Source of the DNA: NCEH01 sp043195195
GTDB lineage: Bacteria > Pseudomonadota > Alphaproteobacteria > Rhizobiales > Xanthobacteraceae
NCBI RefSeq assembly: GCF_043195195.1
Contig: NZ_JBAFWT010000026.1
Location: 1-64,000, forward strand
Direction of reading: 5' to 3'
DNA: 64,000 nt
Program-made: the position numbers and the translations under genes
The notes under the pieces: generated by a model
What the model was told of the DNA's origin: nothing
The model's input: the letters and a program-made list of their open reading frames with translations, nothing else
Databases searched by the model: none
Shown here: piece by piece, positions 1 through 6,982 of the stretch
Layout: every line of letters starts with the position of its first letter
How positions within the stretch are numbered: position 1 is the stretch's first letter

Positions 1-490
1 CTCCATGCGCTGGCACGGCACCACATCACCACGGATTATGGGCTTTCGCAGTCGCATTTCTCTGACTGAGCACGGACGGCTCTACCGTGTCCGGCGTTTG
101 CACGCAGAGGCTCGCGAATGCATCGATTCGGCTGGCGGATCTTCGCGTAAGACGTTCACCAAGTTCGATTGCCAGGAGATGCTCCAAGCCACACCAATGA
201 ACGAATGTCCGCTTTCAGGCAAAGTTTGAATGTCCGAAAGTGGCGCAAAGGTGCCAGTGTGCCCCAACTCGCTGATGTCCGCTTTCGGGATCTGACGTCG
301 ACCGGCTGAACGACCGAGTTGGGGGCGCATTGCAGACCGGCACTTTTGGGGCCGAAAGGAGAACGACCGGTTTGGTGCAGGCTGACCGGTAAAGTGGCCG
401 TTCGCTACCGTCCGATGTCGACCCGTCTTCGAACTTGGCTGCAGTCTTGTTTTCAATAGGACTGACGGTGGAAAGCTTCCTCGGGCGTGG
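1..490. other. Non-coding stretch at window start
   Basis: I see no convincing gene here. The open frames on both strands have no recognisable motif and no good start signal. The word ATGTCCGCTTTC and related GTCCG words recur, as in dispersed non-coding repeats of alphaproteobacteria. One copy of a 63-bp repeat lies at 275-337. Confidence 0.5.
275..337. repeat. 63-bp degenerate repeat, copy A
   Basis: This begins ATGTCCGC and ends GGGGGCGC..GAC. A second sequence of exactly the same length lies at 5718-5780. The two agree at about two thirds of positions, best at the ends. They may be relics of one dispersed intergenic element. They bracket the HEPN / RelA-SpoT gene group. Confidence 0.45.
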
Positions 491-1375
491 TCATAACACG
501 CTCCCGAATCCGCTGGCAGCGATCGCCGCAAACATCTCGGCCGAAAATTTCCGATATTCTGCGATGTGGTGCGCCATGAACTTGGCAATCAGGATATATC
601 CATCGGCAGGCTCGTAGCAGATTTTGTGCTCGATGTTCTCGGTGGTGCCATCGTCATAGGTATCGGAGGCGTGCCATTCGGAACGGCTCAGGCCCACCGG
701 CAGATCGCTTTCCATCGTCCTGGAGCGTCGGGTATCGTAGCCACGCTTCGGTGTCGCCTGGGGGACCACGACAGGAATGATGACCGTCGAGGTCTTCCCC
801 TTCCCTGACACCAGCCAGCCCGAGACGGGGGCCTGGACGACGAGGCGGTGGACGACTTCGTCGCGGTACTCGCGGAGCTCCTTGAGCCAAGCCGCGTGGG
901 CTTTGACGACGTGGATAACGAGACCGTGATGTGGCTTCGGTTCGAGGCCCTCTAGGGTGTGCATGGAGGGATTGACGATGCCCTTCATGGTGCGACCCGC
1001 TGCGATAGCGAGGAAGTCGAGCCCGGACCTGATCGCGGCGAGGAAGGCAGACAACTCGTGGATATATGCTTCCGAGGACCACGTCATTGAGGCCGATGAG
1101 GTCACGACGTTCTCGGGATGCTTCTTGGCCGCCGCGGCTTTCGCTCTCTTAGTCGCGTCCGCTTTCGCCGTCTTCAGCATGGTGCTGATGTTGTCGATGT
1201 GGTGCTGAGCGGCCTGCTGCTTCCGGTACGAGAACATGAGTTGGGTCTCGTAGAACTCCTTGTCGTCCTGCTTCTTGAAGATGGGGTGGTCGGATGCGAT
1301 CGGAGCTGCGTCGATCGCCTGGAGCAGTGTCTCCATAGCGTCGGTATAGGTCAGCTTTGGAGAAGGCTTCTTCAT
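491..1375 (-). CDS. HEPN-like hypothetical protein
   Basis: This is a 294-residue soluble protein with no signal peptide or membrane segment. A lysine/alanine-rich helical stretch lies around residues 68-86. The middle (about 104-180) is helical and ends in RDEVVH at residues 171-176. That fits the R-(N/D/H)-x-x-x-H motif of HEPN ribonucleases, which often act in toxin-antitoxin, abortive-infection and CRISPR-associated systems. The preceding stretch (roughly 105-130, with a RSGLDFLA motif) also looks like the first HEPN helices. The gene diverges from the unknown gene at 1567 and lies upstream of a RelA/SpoT-domain gene, so a conflict-related role is possible but unproven. The family assignment rests on the motif and helical pattern only. 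Confidence 0.6.
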   Translation of the reverse strand: MKKPSPKLTYTDAMETLLQAIDAAPIASDHPIFKKQDDKEFYETQLMFSYRKQQAAQHHIDNISTMLKTAKADATKRAKAAAAKKHPENVVTSSASMTWSSEAYIHELSAFLAAIRSGLDFLAIAAGRTMKGIVNPSMHTLEGLEPKPHHGLVIHVVKAHAAWLKELREYRDEVVHRLVVQAPVSGWLVSGKGKTSTVIIPVVVPQATPKRGYDTRRSRTMESDLPVGLSRSEWHASDTYDDGTTENIEHKICYEPADGYILIAKFMAHHIAEYRKFSAEMFAAIAASGFGSVL

Positions 1376-1566
1376 CTGTGAACCTGACCGAAGGGTCGCG
1401 CAGCGAACGGATCTTGGGGGAGCGCTCGAGTACCGTAAACAATCCTACAACGTTACGGTGTTGTGCCAAGCCTCGAGGGGAACCTCCGCGAAATCGCCGC
1501 TTTGAACAGCAGCACGCATGTTCTGACCGGCTTCTCAGAACGGTGTCGGATGCCTATGATCGCCCT

Positions 1567-2103
1567 ATGGCTAAAACGATCGCCATAGACAATGACAAGC
1601 TCGTCTTCGACGGCGAGACGATCGCGACTCACGAGTGTCGCGACGGCAAGCACACCGTAACCATCAACTTCAGCTATGCCGTCAACGACGACAGTTGGTT
1701 TCAGCCCGTCGTCGATCTCGTGAACGGGCTCAAGCGGCTGCCGGAATACAAGGACGTCGCACCAGAGGTCCTGCTCGTCCTCGAATCTGACGAGGATGCT
1801 GTCGAGATCCTGACTGGCGCCTTGCGTCGTCTCGACGAGAAGACCGTCAAAGGCAGCGGCTACAAGTGGCGCTTCCACAAAAACGATGCCGACAACTTCC
1901 CGTCACCCCTCCACGGTCACGACTATGAGCGTGGATTGAAAATCGACGCACTCACCGGACGCATATTCGATGCTTCGACAAAGAACCACTGTGAGACTCT
2001 GAAATCAAAAGGTCTCGACAAACTGCACCGCGAGCTGAAGGGATCGGCGGACTTCAAAGATAAGCTAGAACAGCTTCTGCCCAAACCGGCCGACAGAACC
2101 TGA
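1567..2103 (+). CDS. Hypothetical protein
   Basis: This is a 178-residue protein. I chose the ATG at 1567 because the sequence becomes protein-like there (MAKTIAIDNDKLVFDG); the open frame reaches back to 1357 but that part is low-complexity and antisense to the divergent neighbour. It is rich in Asp and Lys, with no signal peptide or membrane helix. The start looks like beta strands and the C-terminal third is charged and helical. I recognise no domain. It diverges from the HEPN-like gene with about 190 bp between them. Confidence 0.6.
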   Translation: MAKTIAIDNDKLVFDGETIATHECRDGKHTVTINFSYAVNDDSWFQPVVDLVNGLKRLPEYKDVAPEVLLVLESDEDAVEILTGALRRLDEKTVKGSGYKWRFHKNDADNFPSPLHGHDYERGLKIDALTGRIFDASTKNHCETLKSKGLDKLHRELKGSADFKDKLEQLLPKPADRT

Positions 2104-2210
2104 GCGATTACTCTTCTCGGTAACAACAATTCGAGTTGCACGGACCTCGGGGTCGCGCATCATCGACTGCTATGCCAGCGTGCAGTTCGGAATCCGGCAC
2201 AACCTCTTCG

Positions 2211-2395
2211 CCGGCCTTGGCGGCGCTGGCCGCGGACGATCAACTGGCGCTCGTCTACCAGCCGCGGATCGCCCTAAGGTCGGGTGCTTGCGTCGGCCTG
2301 AAGGCGCTCCTGCGCTGAACCACCGTCCCTGGGACGTGGCTGCTTCTGTGCACGCGGCCAGCCCAGCTGGGCGGCCGGAATGGCGGCGCGTAGCG
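2211..2395 (+). pseudogene. EAL-domain relic (c-di-GMP phosphodiesterase)
   Basis: One frame reads QLALVYQPRIALRSGACVG and then LKALLR followed by a stop. This matches the start of an EAL domain (LVYQPxxDLxxGxxVGxEALLRW), but the signature Glu has become Lys. A second frame continues with NHRPWDVAASV, like the next EAL segment, so a frameshift separates the two parts. No GGDEF domain or start is attached. It is a decayed fragment. Confidence 0.6.
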
Positions 2396-2483
2396 GAAAT
2401 TATCCCGAAGCGGGGCCGGCACCGAACGTGGCGATGGCGTCCAGCTTAAAGGAACGGTATAATAACAGAAAGTGGGGGGCGCG

Positions 2484-5465
2484 GTGAACTTCGACGATTA
2501 CGAGCGCTCAGAGTTCAACAGGTACCAAGCCTTTGCCGATACCGTCAGGCAAGTTCTCGAAAACGCGATCGGCGCGGAGGACGGTCTTCCTCGGCCGCAA
2601 TCGATCCAGGCTCGAGCGAAGACGCCCGCTAGTCTCCGCAAGCGTCTTCAGGAGGCCGGAAATCTCGACGCTCCCGATATCGCTTCCTTGCGTAGGGACC
2701 TCGCTGGCGTACGTTTGATTTTCTATACAAACGGCGAAGTCAACCGCTTCATCAATTCCAGCGTCGTGTTCGACAATTTCGACGTAGATCGGAACGCCAC
2801 CAAAATACACCATCCTGTGGAGGAGAATGGCGAGGTCCGGTACCAGGCAATCCACTACACCGTTTCATTGAATGCAGCTCGCCTGGCCCTGCCGGAGTAC
2901 CGAGCGTTCGCGGGATTGCGCTGCGAGGTTCAGATTCAGACAATTCTGATTCACGCGTGGGCGGAGACGTCGCACGACATCGTCTACAAGGCAGATGGTC
3001 GAGAGGGCTTCGGGAACGAAGCCCTTGAACAGATAAGAAAGCGGTTCAACCGCATCATGGACAAATATCTGGTTCCGGCAGGTTACGAATTTCAACGGGT
3101 GCAGCAGGACTACGAGCGCCTTGTAGCCGGCAAGATGTTGTTCGATCAGAACGTTCTCGAATCCTTGAAGAAGGCTGAAGACAACAACCAACGCCACGAA
3201 CTCCTTCGGTCGCTCGCAGACGATCTTCTTCCTCTATATGACGACGTTCCATCGATCCTCCCGGAGGTTCTGGAAGCGATCGTCGAGGCCAGCGAAAAAG
3301 CTCGCGCCACGGCGACGAAGCCGATTGACGGGACGTTCGGATCATTCGCCGGGTATGACGCCGAACAAATCGTCGATGCGGTGATCGACCTTATCGAAGC
3401 CCACAAGTACGCGGCGGTCGAACAGTCATTCCTTGCGTTGAAGCGGATCTTTCCTCAGGAATCCGACGAGCGACGTCAAAAACGCATCATAGAAATCGTC
3501 GGCCAACTGGCCGGCTATCACCTTGGAGTTTGGGAGCAGGTCGGGCCTGAAGTTCAATACCGGCTGGCGGAATTCGTTGGCGACCCAGCTCTCGTCGAGC
3601 GCGACGTCCGCCCGATCATCGTCGAGTTCTGGAAGAGCCTCCTCGACGCCGAAGCGACATCGAGTACATGGTCGGCGAACACCGTTTCGCTGAACTCCGG
3701 CGAGGTGCCGGTGAAGGAGGTTCGCGAACTCCGACAGCGCGCTATTTCCGCGCTGTTCACGATGTACGAGAGTGCCGAGACCGATGGCGACCGGCGCGAG
3801 ATTTTTCATGCCCTGGATAACGCCACGCGATCTGGTCGCAATGGCCCTAGTGCCGAATTCATGCGCGAGAGCCTCACTGACCATCTGCAGATCATCAAGT
3901 TTTTCAGCGAGCGAGCCGAAGACATGTCTTACGAGCTGCGTGAGACGATCGAGCACGCGGCGCTCTACTCCTATTACCGCGCATCCGAGCTCGTCGCAGA
4001 GAACGACCCCTTTAAGTGCAGAGTTCAGGCGGCAGCTTTGAAAGAGGCAATTCTCGAACTGCGGGAAAGATTGAACAACGACGGGACATACTCCCGGTAC
4101 AAAATCCTCATAGGATTCGACGGTGTCATGCCGTGGCAGTGGGAAGACAGCGAATCCGATCTTGAACGTGTCGAGTCCTACAGAGATGAGCAGCTCGAAT
4201 CCATGCTCGCCGAAGTGTCCGCAGAAACGCAGGACTTGTGGCTTGTTTTTCTTGAGCGATGCGCAGCGACCAAATCGAACGACCTGGCGACTTTTCCCCG
4301 ATTCGCGAGGTTCCTTGAAAGATTGTCTCAAAGGTCGCCAGACATCGCGGAGTTTGTCCTCGAGCATGCAACCGGCGACCTCCTCCGCTTTCTTGCCGCC
4401 TTCCTGAACGGTCTTTTCAAGGCCGGAGACCAAACGGTATATGGTCAGATAATCGACAGGTTTTTGCAAATGCCCGGTCACCTCTGGCCGATCGCGGCGC
4501 ACTGGGGATCTTCTAAGCCCGACGCCCCTCACATCCTGCTCCGGCTCCTAGACCGAGCGATCGAGGATGACGACCGGCCGACCATCGCCGAATGCATGAT
4601 GTTCGCGATGCGTAACTTTCCAGAAGGAACGCCTCCCCACGAGGAGTTCTTCCGTCCCGCAATCCGATATCTGATCGAAGTCAAGGATTCACGGTGGGTG
4701 CGCATCGCCTTCCTTCCGCACTCGACGGCCTTCTTTCGGACCCTGGAGACCGTGGACGCGCTGCTCATTCTCGACAGCCTTCTTGAGGTTCCAGAAGTCG
4801 TCTACAATGTCGACCGCGTTCTTTCATATGTTGCCGCAACACACCTCGACCTCGTCTGGGACTATTTCGGACGTCGCCTCGAACATCATGGAAATAGCGT
4901 CGAAGGGATGCGCTACGATGCCGTGCCGCACCGGCTTCATCATCTCAACGCACCGCTGGCGTCAGAGCCGGGACTCGCCACAGCGAAAGCTCGCGGATGG
5001 TTCGAGACGAACTCCAGATTGTTCAGCTATCGCGGAGGCCGTGTTCTGGCCGCGGCCTTCCCGACGATGACGGAAGCGTTCGCGGACACGCTGCTGGCGG
5101 AGATCGCGAAAGGTCGACCGGAGGATGCAAAGTTTGTCGTCGCGGTGATGACGAACTACCACGGGGAAGAGACCACGCATGGCGTTCTAAAGGCCTTGCT
5201 CAGAACGTTTCCCGACGACGAGATGGTCGAAGACGGTGTGGCGCGAAGCATTCGCAACACCGGCGTTGTTCACGGTGAATTCGGCTTCGTCGAGACGCTT
5301 CGAGCGAAGAAGGCACTGATCCAACCATGGCTGGAAGAAGGCGACGCCGTCGAGAAGTTTGCTGCGGAACAGACGCGCTCCTTGGATCGCTCGATCCTCA
5401 CCGAGAAACGAAGTGCCGACGCCCGAAAGGCACTGCGCGAAATCGAATTCGACAATGACGAGTGA
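2484..5465 (+). CDS. Large protein with N-terminal RelA/SpoT nucleotidyltransferase domain
   Basis: This is a 993-residue protein. The GTG at 2484 is preferred because the run GGGGGG lies just upstream; a GTG at 2472 adds four residues. Residues about 35-175 form a RelA/SpoT-type domain with ARAKTPASLRKRL, RRDLAGVRLIF, YQAIHY (Y120) and EVQIQTILIHAWAE followed by H164 and YK. The G-loop Tyr and the E-x-Q signature are intact, so synthetase-type chemistry (pyrophosphate transfer to a nucleotide or to RNA) is plausible. There is no HD hydrolase, TGS or ACT domain, so this is not a housekeeping Rel. The remaining 800 or so residues are helical, acidic and repeat-like, with no recognised domain. 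Toxic small alarmone synthetases and CapRel-type anti-phage fusions are possible relatives. No antitoxin gene follows. Substrate and role are unknown. Confidence 0.8.
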   Translation: MNFDDYERSEFNRYQAFADTVRQVLENAIGAEDGLPRPQSIQARAKTPASLRKRLQEAGNLDAPDIASLRRDLAGVRLIFYTNGEVNRFINSSVVFDNFDVDRNATKIHHPVEENGEVRYQAIHYTVSLNAARLALPEYRAFAGLRCEVQIQTILIHAWAETSHDIVYKADGREGFGNEALEQIRKRFNRIMDKYLVPAGYEFQRVQQDYERLVAGKMLFDQNVLESLKKAEDNNQRHELLRSLADDLLPLYDDVPSILPEVLEAIVEASEKARATATKPIDGTFGSFAGYDAEQIVDAVIDLIEAHKYAAVEQSFLALKRIFPQESDERRQKRIIEIVGQLAGYHLGVWEQVGPEVQYRLAEFVGDPALVERDVRPIIVEFWKSLLDAEATSSTWSANTVSLNSGEVPVKEVRELRQRAISALFTMYESAETDGDRREIFHALDNATRSGRNGPSAEFMRESLTDHLQIIKFFSERAEDMSYELRETIEHAALYSYYRASELVAENDPFKCRVQAAALKEAILELRERLNNDGTYSRYKILIGFDGVMPWQWEDSESDLERVESYRDEQLESMLAEVSAETQDLWLVFLERCAATKSNDLATFPRFARFLERLSQRSPDIAEFVLEHATGDLLRFLAAFLNGLFKAGDQTVYGQIIDRFLQMPGHLWPIAAHWGSSKPDAPHILLRLLDRAIEDDDRPTIAECMMFAMRNFPEGTPPHEEFFRPAIRYLIEVKDSRWVRIAFLPHSTAFFRTLETVDALLILDSLLEVPEVVYNVDRVLSYVAATHLDLVWDYFGRRLEHHGNSVEGMRYDAVPHRLHHLNAPLASEPGLATAKARGWFETNSRLFSYRGGRVLAAAFPTMTEAFADTLLAEIAKGRPEDAKFVVAVMTNYHGEETTHGVLKALLRTFPDDEMVEDGVARSIRNTGVVHGEFGFVETLRAKKALIQPWLEEGDAVEKFAAEQTRSLDRSILTEKRSADARKALREIEFDNDE

Positions 5466-5599
5466 CCGGCTTGATTGCTGGTCGGGGCGGCTGGGTTGTC
5501 TTCAATCGGAATCGAACCCAGCCGCCCCGTCCCCTTTCGGCGACTAACATTCCGCCAATGTCCTGGTTCGACCCCGTTATTGCCAGTCGAACCATTTCG

Positions 5600-5688
5600 C
5601 ATGATCCCATGCCTGCGCCGCTAGCGAAGATCGCGGCTTCGCCCGTGATCCAGCCAGCCTCGTCCGATGCGACGAAGCTAACGGCCAA
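5600..5688 (-). pseudogene. Possible short-chain dehydrogenase C-terminal relic
   Basis: The minus strand reads FVASDEAGWITGEAAIFASG, which resembles the end of SDR enzymes (FLASDEAxWITGxxxxVxGG). No Rossmann or YxxxK part is attached. It may be a scrap left by rearrangement beside the IS3 fragment; chance similarity is possible. Confidence 0.35.
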
Positions 5689-5717
5689 TGCGAATGCGCG
5701 CCCTACTGGATGGATGA

Positions 5718-5780
5718 ATGTCCGCGTTCGAGCACCTTAGCGGATCCCGTCAACGTCCGGAATGGGGGCGCAAAGCGGAC
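5718..5780. repeat. 63-bp degenerate repeat, copy B
   Basis: This has the same length and orientation as the copy at 275-337. Both begin ATGTCCGC and share a GGGGGCGC block followed by GAC at the end. In this copy GCGGAC closes the unit, complementary to the GTCCGC at its start, so it could fold as a long imperfect hairpin. Confidence 0.45.
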
Positions 5781-5830
5781 GTCGCTGAAAGAGCAGTCGA
5801 GGGGCCGCTATCGGTCATCACCCGTCTTTT

Positions 5831-5977
5831 GCGCCAGAAGCGATGCCGGAGACCGCCATCGAATGGCATTCCATCGCGCCGGGCAAGTCGATCCAGAATG
5901 CCTTCGTGGAGAGTTTCAACGGCCGCCTGCGGGATGAGTGCCTCAACGAGCACGCCTTCTCCTCGCTTGCCCGTTAG
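5831..5977 (+). pseudogene. IS3-family transposase fragment (OrfB, DDE C-terminal part)
   Basis: The frame reads AMPETAIEWHSIAPGKSIQ and then NAFVESFNGRLRDECLNEH before a TAG at 5975. This is the segment around the third catalytic acidic residue (Glu in VESFNG) of IS3-family integrase-type transposases. The rest of orfB and all of orfA are missing. It is a relic, distinct from the intact IS3 element at 52755. Confidence 0.85.
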
Positions 5978-6288
5978 CCAAGACCTGGATTGCGCACCTC
6001 TTGTCCGACACCTTGGGCATTGCCGGTCACCATCGCCACGCGATTCGTAAGGCTGATGGCGTTCCACTGCACTTCACGGCAGTGCCGAACGATGCGTCTG
6101 ACGCATGCAGGTCCACGCCGTTTCGGAAAATAATCACCGGCTCATGCATGGGCGAAGGTGCGATGGGGGCTGATGAGCCACCACATCCAGATTGGTTGGC
6201 AGCGTAAACACAATATCTTGCGTCCACCCTCTTGCATGATCGTTCGTGCATTTGTAGGGTTCACTTTGTCGGCCGCGTATGACGTGCG

Positions 6289-6385
6289 GCTTCCCTGGCG
6301 GGGAAGCTTCATGTCTCGTGTGCTGAGCTGCACACCTCGGATGTGCGGCCTTCCTAAGATGCTAAGGAAGCTGCTCGTTGAGCAG
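6289..6385 (+). promoter_or_regulatory. Three tandem hairpins in the leader of the alpA-like gene
   Basis: Hairpin 1 (6289-6307) is GCTTCCC, a 5-nt loop, then GGGAAGC. Hairpin 2 (6350-6370) is CTTCCT, a 9-nt loop, then AGGAAG. Hairpin 3 (6371-6385) is CTGCTC, GTT, GAGCAG. They end about 28 nt before the ATG at 6414. The first two follow a common GTGCGGC word. They may form a structured leader, a phase-control RNA or protein sites for the element. The function is inferred; the rest of 5978-6413 shows no gene. Confidence 0.45.
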
Positions 6386-6413
6386 GCGACTCCTCGTTTT
6401 GGAGTTGACCGAA

Positions 6414-6614
6414 ATGCACAACATTTCTTCCCCATCCCTCTCTTCTCCCGCCCGCAAGGCGTTGCGGATTCCAGATGCCGCTGACCAGTACGGCATCGGC
6501 CGAAGCACGATCTATAACCTCCTCAAGCAGGGCAAGCTGCGGGATGTGAAGATCGCGGGGCGGCGTCTCGTGCTCGCCGAAGACATGGACCGCCTGATCT
6601 ATGGGGAGGGTTGA
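6414..6614 (+). CDS. AlpA-family helix-turn-helix regulator/excisionase
   Basis: This is a 66-residue protein. The ATG at 6414 has GGAG nine bases upstream. The core, with AADQYGIGRSTIYNLLKQG and IAGRRLVLAEDMDRLI, is the MerR-like winged helix-turn-helix of AlpA/excisionase (HTH_17) proteins. AlpA activates excision or early genes in P4-like elements and PICIs. It is the first gene of a tight rightward set with primase genes and a terminase gene, so it is probably the master switch of the element. A P4-type integrase lies at the other end. Confidence 0.85.
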   Translation: MHNISSPSLSSPARKALRIPDAADQYGIGRSTIYNLLKQGKLRDVKIAGRRLVLAEDMDRLIYGEG

Positions 6615-6616
6615 CC

Positions 6617-6982
6617 ATGCACGCGCCAATGATCTCCCACCTCTATGTTGGCTCTCCCATCGGTCCAAGCGCCCAGCCGATCAACTTCACTGACGTCAAC
6701 GCTTCGGCGCTTCGGCTCCTGCCCGCCCTGCTGAGCCGGTGGCTCCCGGAGGGCCGCACCGTTGGCGATGAATATGTCGCCCGCAATCCTAAGCGCAATG
6801 ACCGCTCGCCGGGCTCCTTCAAGGTCCGCCTGCGCGGTGCACGTGCCGGGGCCTGGGCGGATTTCGCCACGGGGGAGACGGGCGGCGACGTCATCAGCCT
6901 CGCCGCGTTTCTCGCGGGTGTCTCTCAATCGGAAGCAGCGCGCCGTCTCGCCAAAATGTTGGGAGGGCATAATGACCGCTGA
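6617..6982 (+). CDS. Primase-associated N-terminal-type protein of the satellite-like element
   Basis: This is a 121-residue protein whose ATG follows the alpA-like stop by 2 bp. The second half, with GSFKVRLRGARAGAWADFA, then GETGGDVISLAAFL and SEAARRLAKMLG, resembles the small CHC2-like module found upstream of TOPRIM/DUF927 replication proteins. The zinc-binding cysteines are not evident. It overlaps the next gene by 11 bp, so the two are probably translationally coupled and supply a two-part primase. The fold is inferred from context and a weak pattern. Confidence 0.65.
   Translation: MHAPMISHLYVGSPIGPSAQPINFTDVNASALRLLPALLSRWLPEGRTVGDEYVARNPKRNDRSPGSFKVRLRGARAGAWADFATGETGGDVISLAAFLAGVSQSEAARRLAKMLGGHNDR

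Noticed and set aside
3426..4532. Long minus-strand open frame inside the RelA/SpoT gene
   Set aside because: It is antisense to a clearly coding gene, has no motif and no start signal.
1567..5465. Toxin-antitoxin operon of the 178-residue protein with the RelA/SpoT protein
   Set aside because: A 380-bp gap containing an EAL relic separates the two genes, so a coupled operon is not supported.
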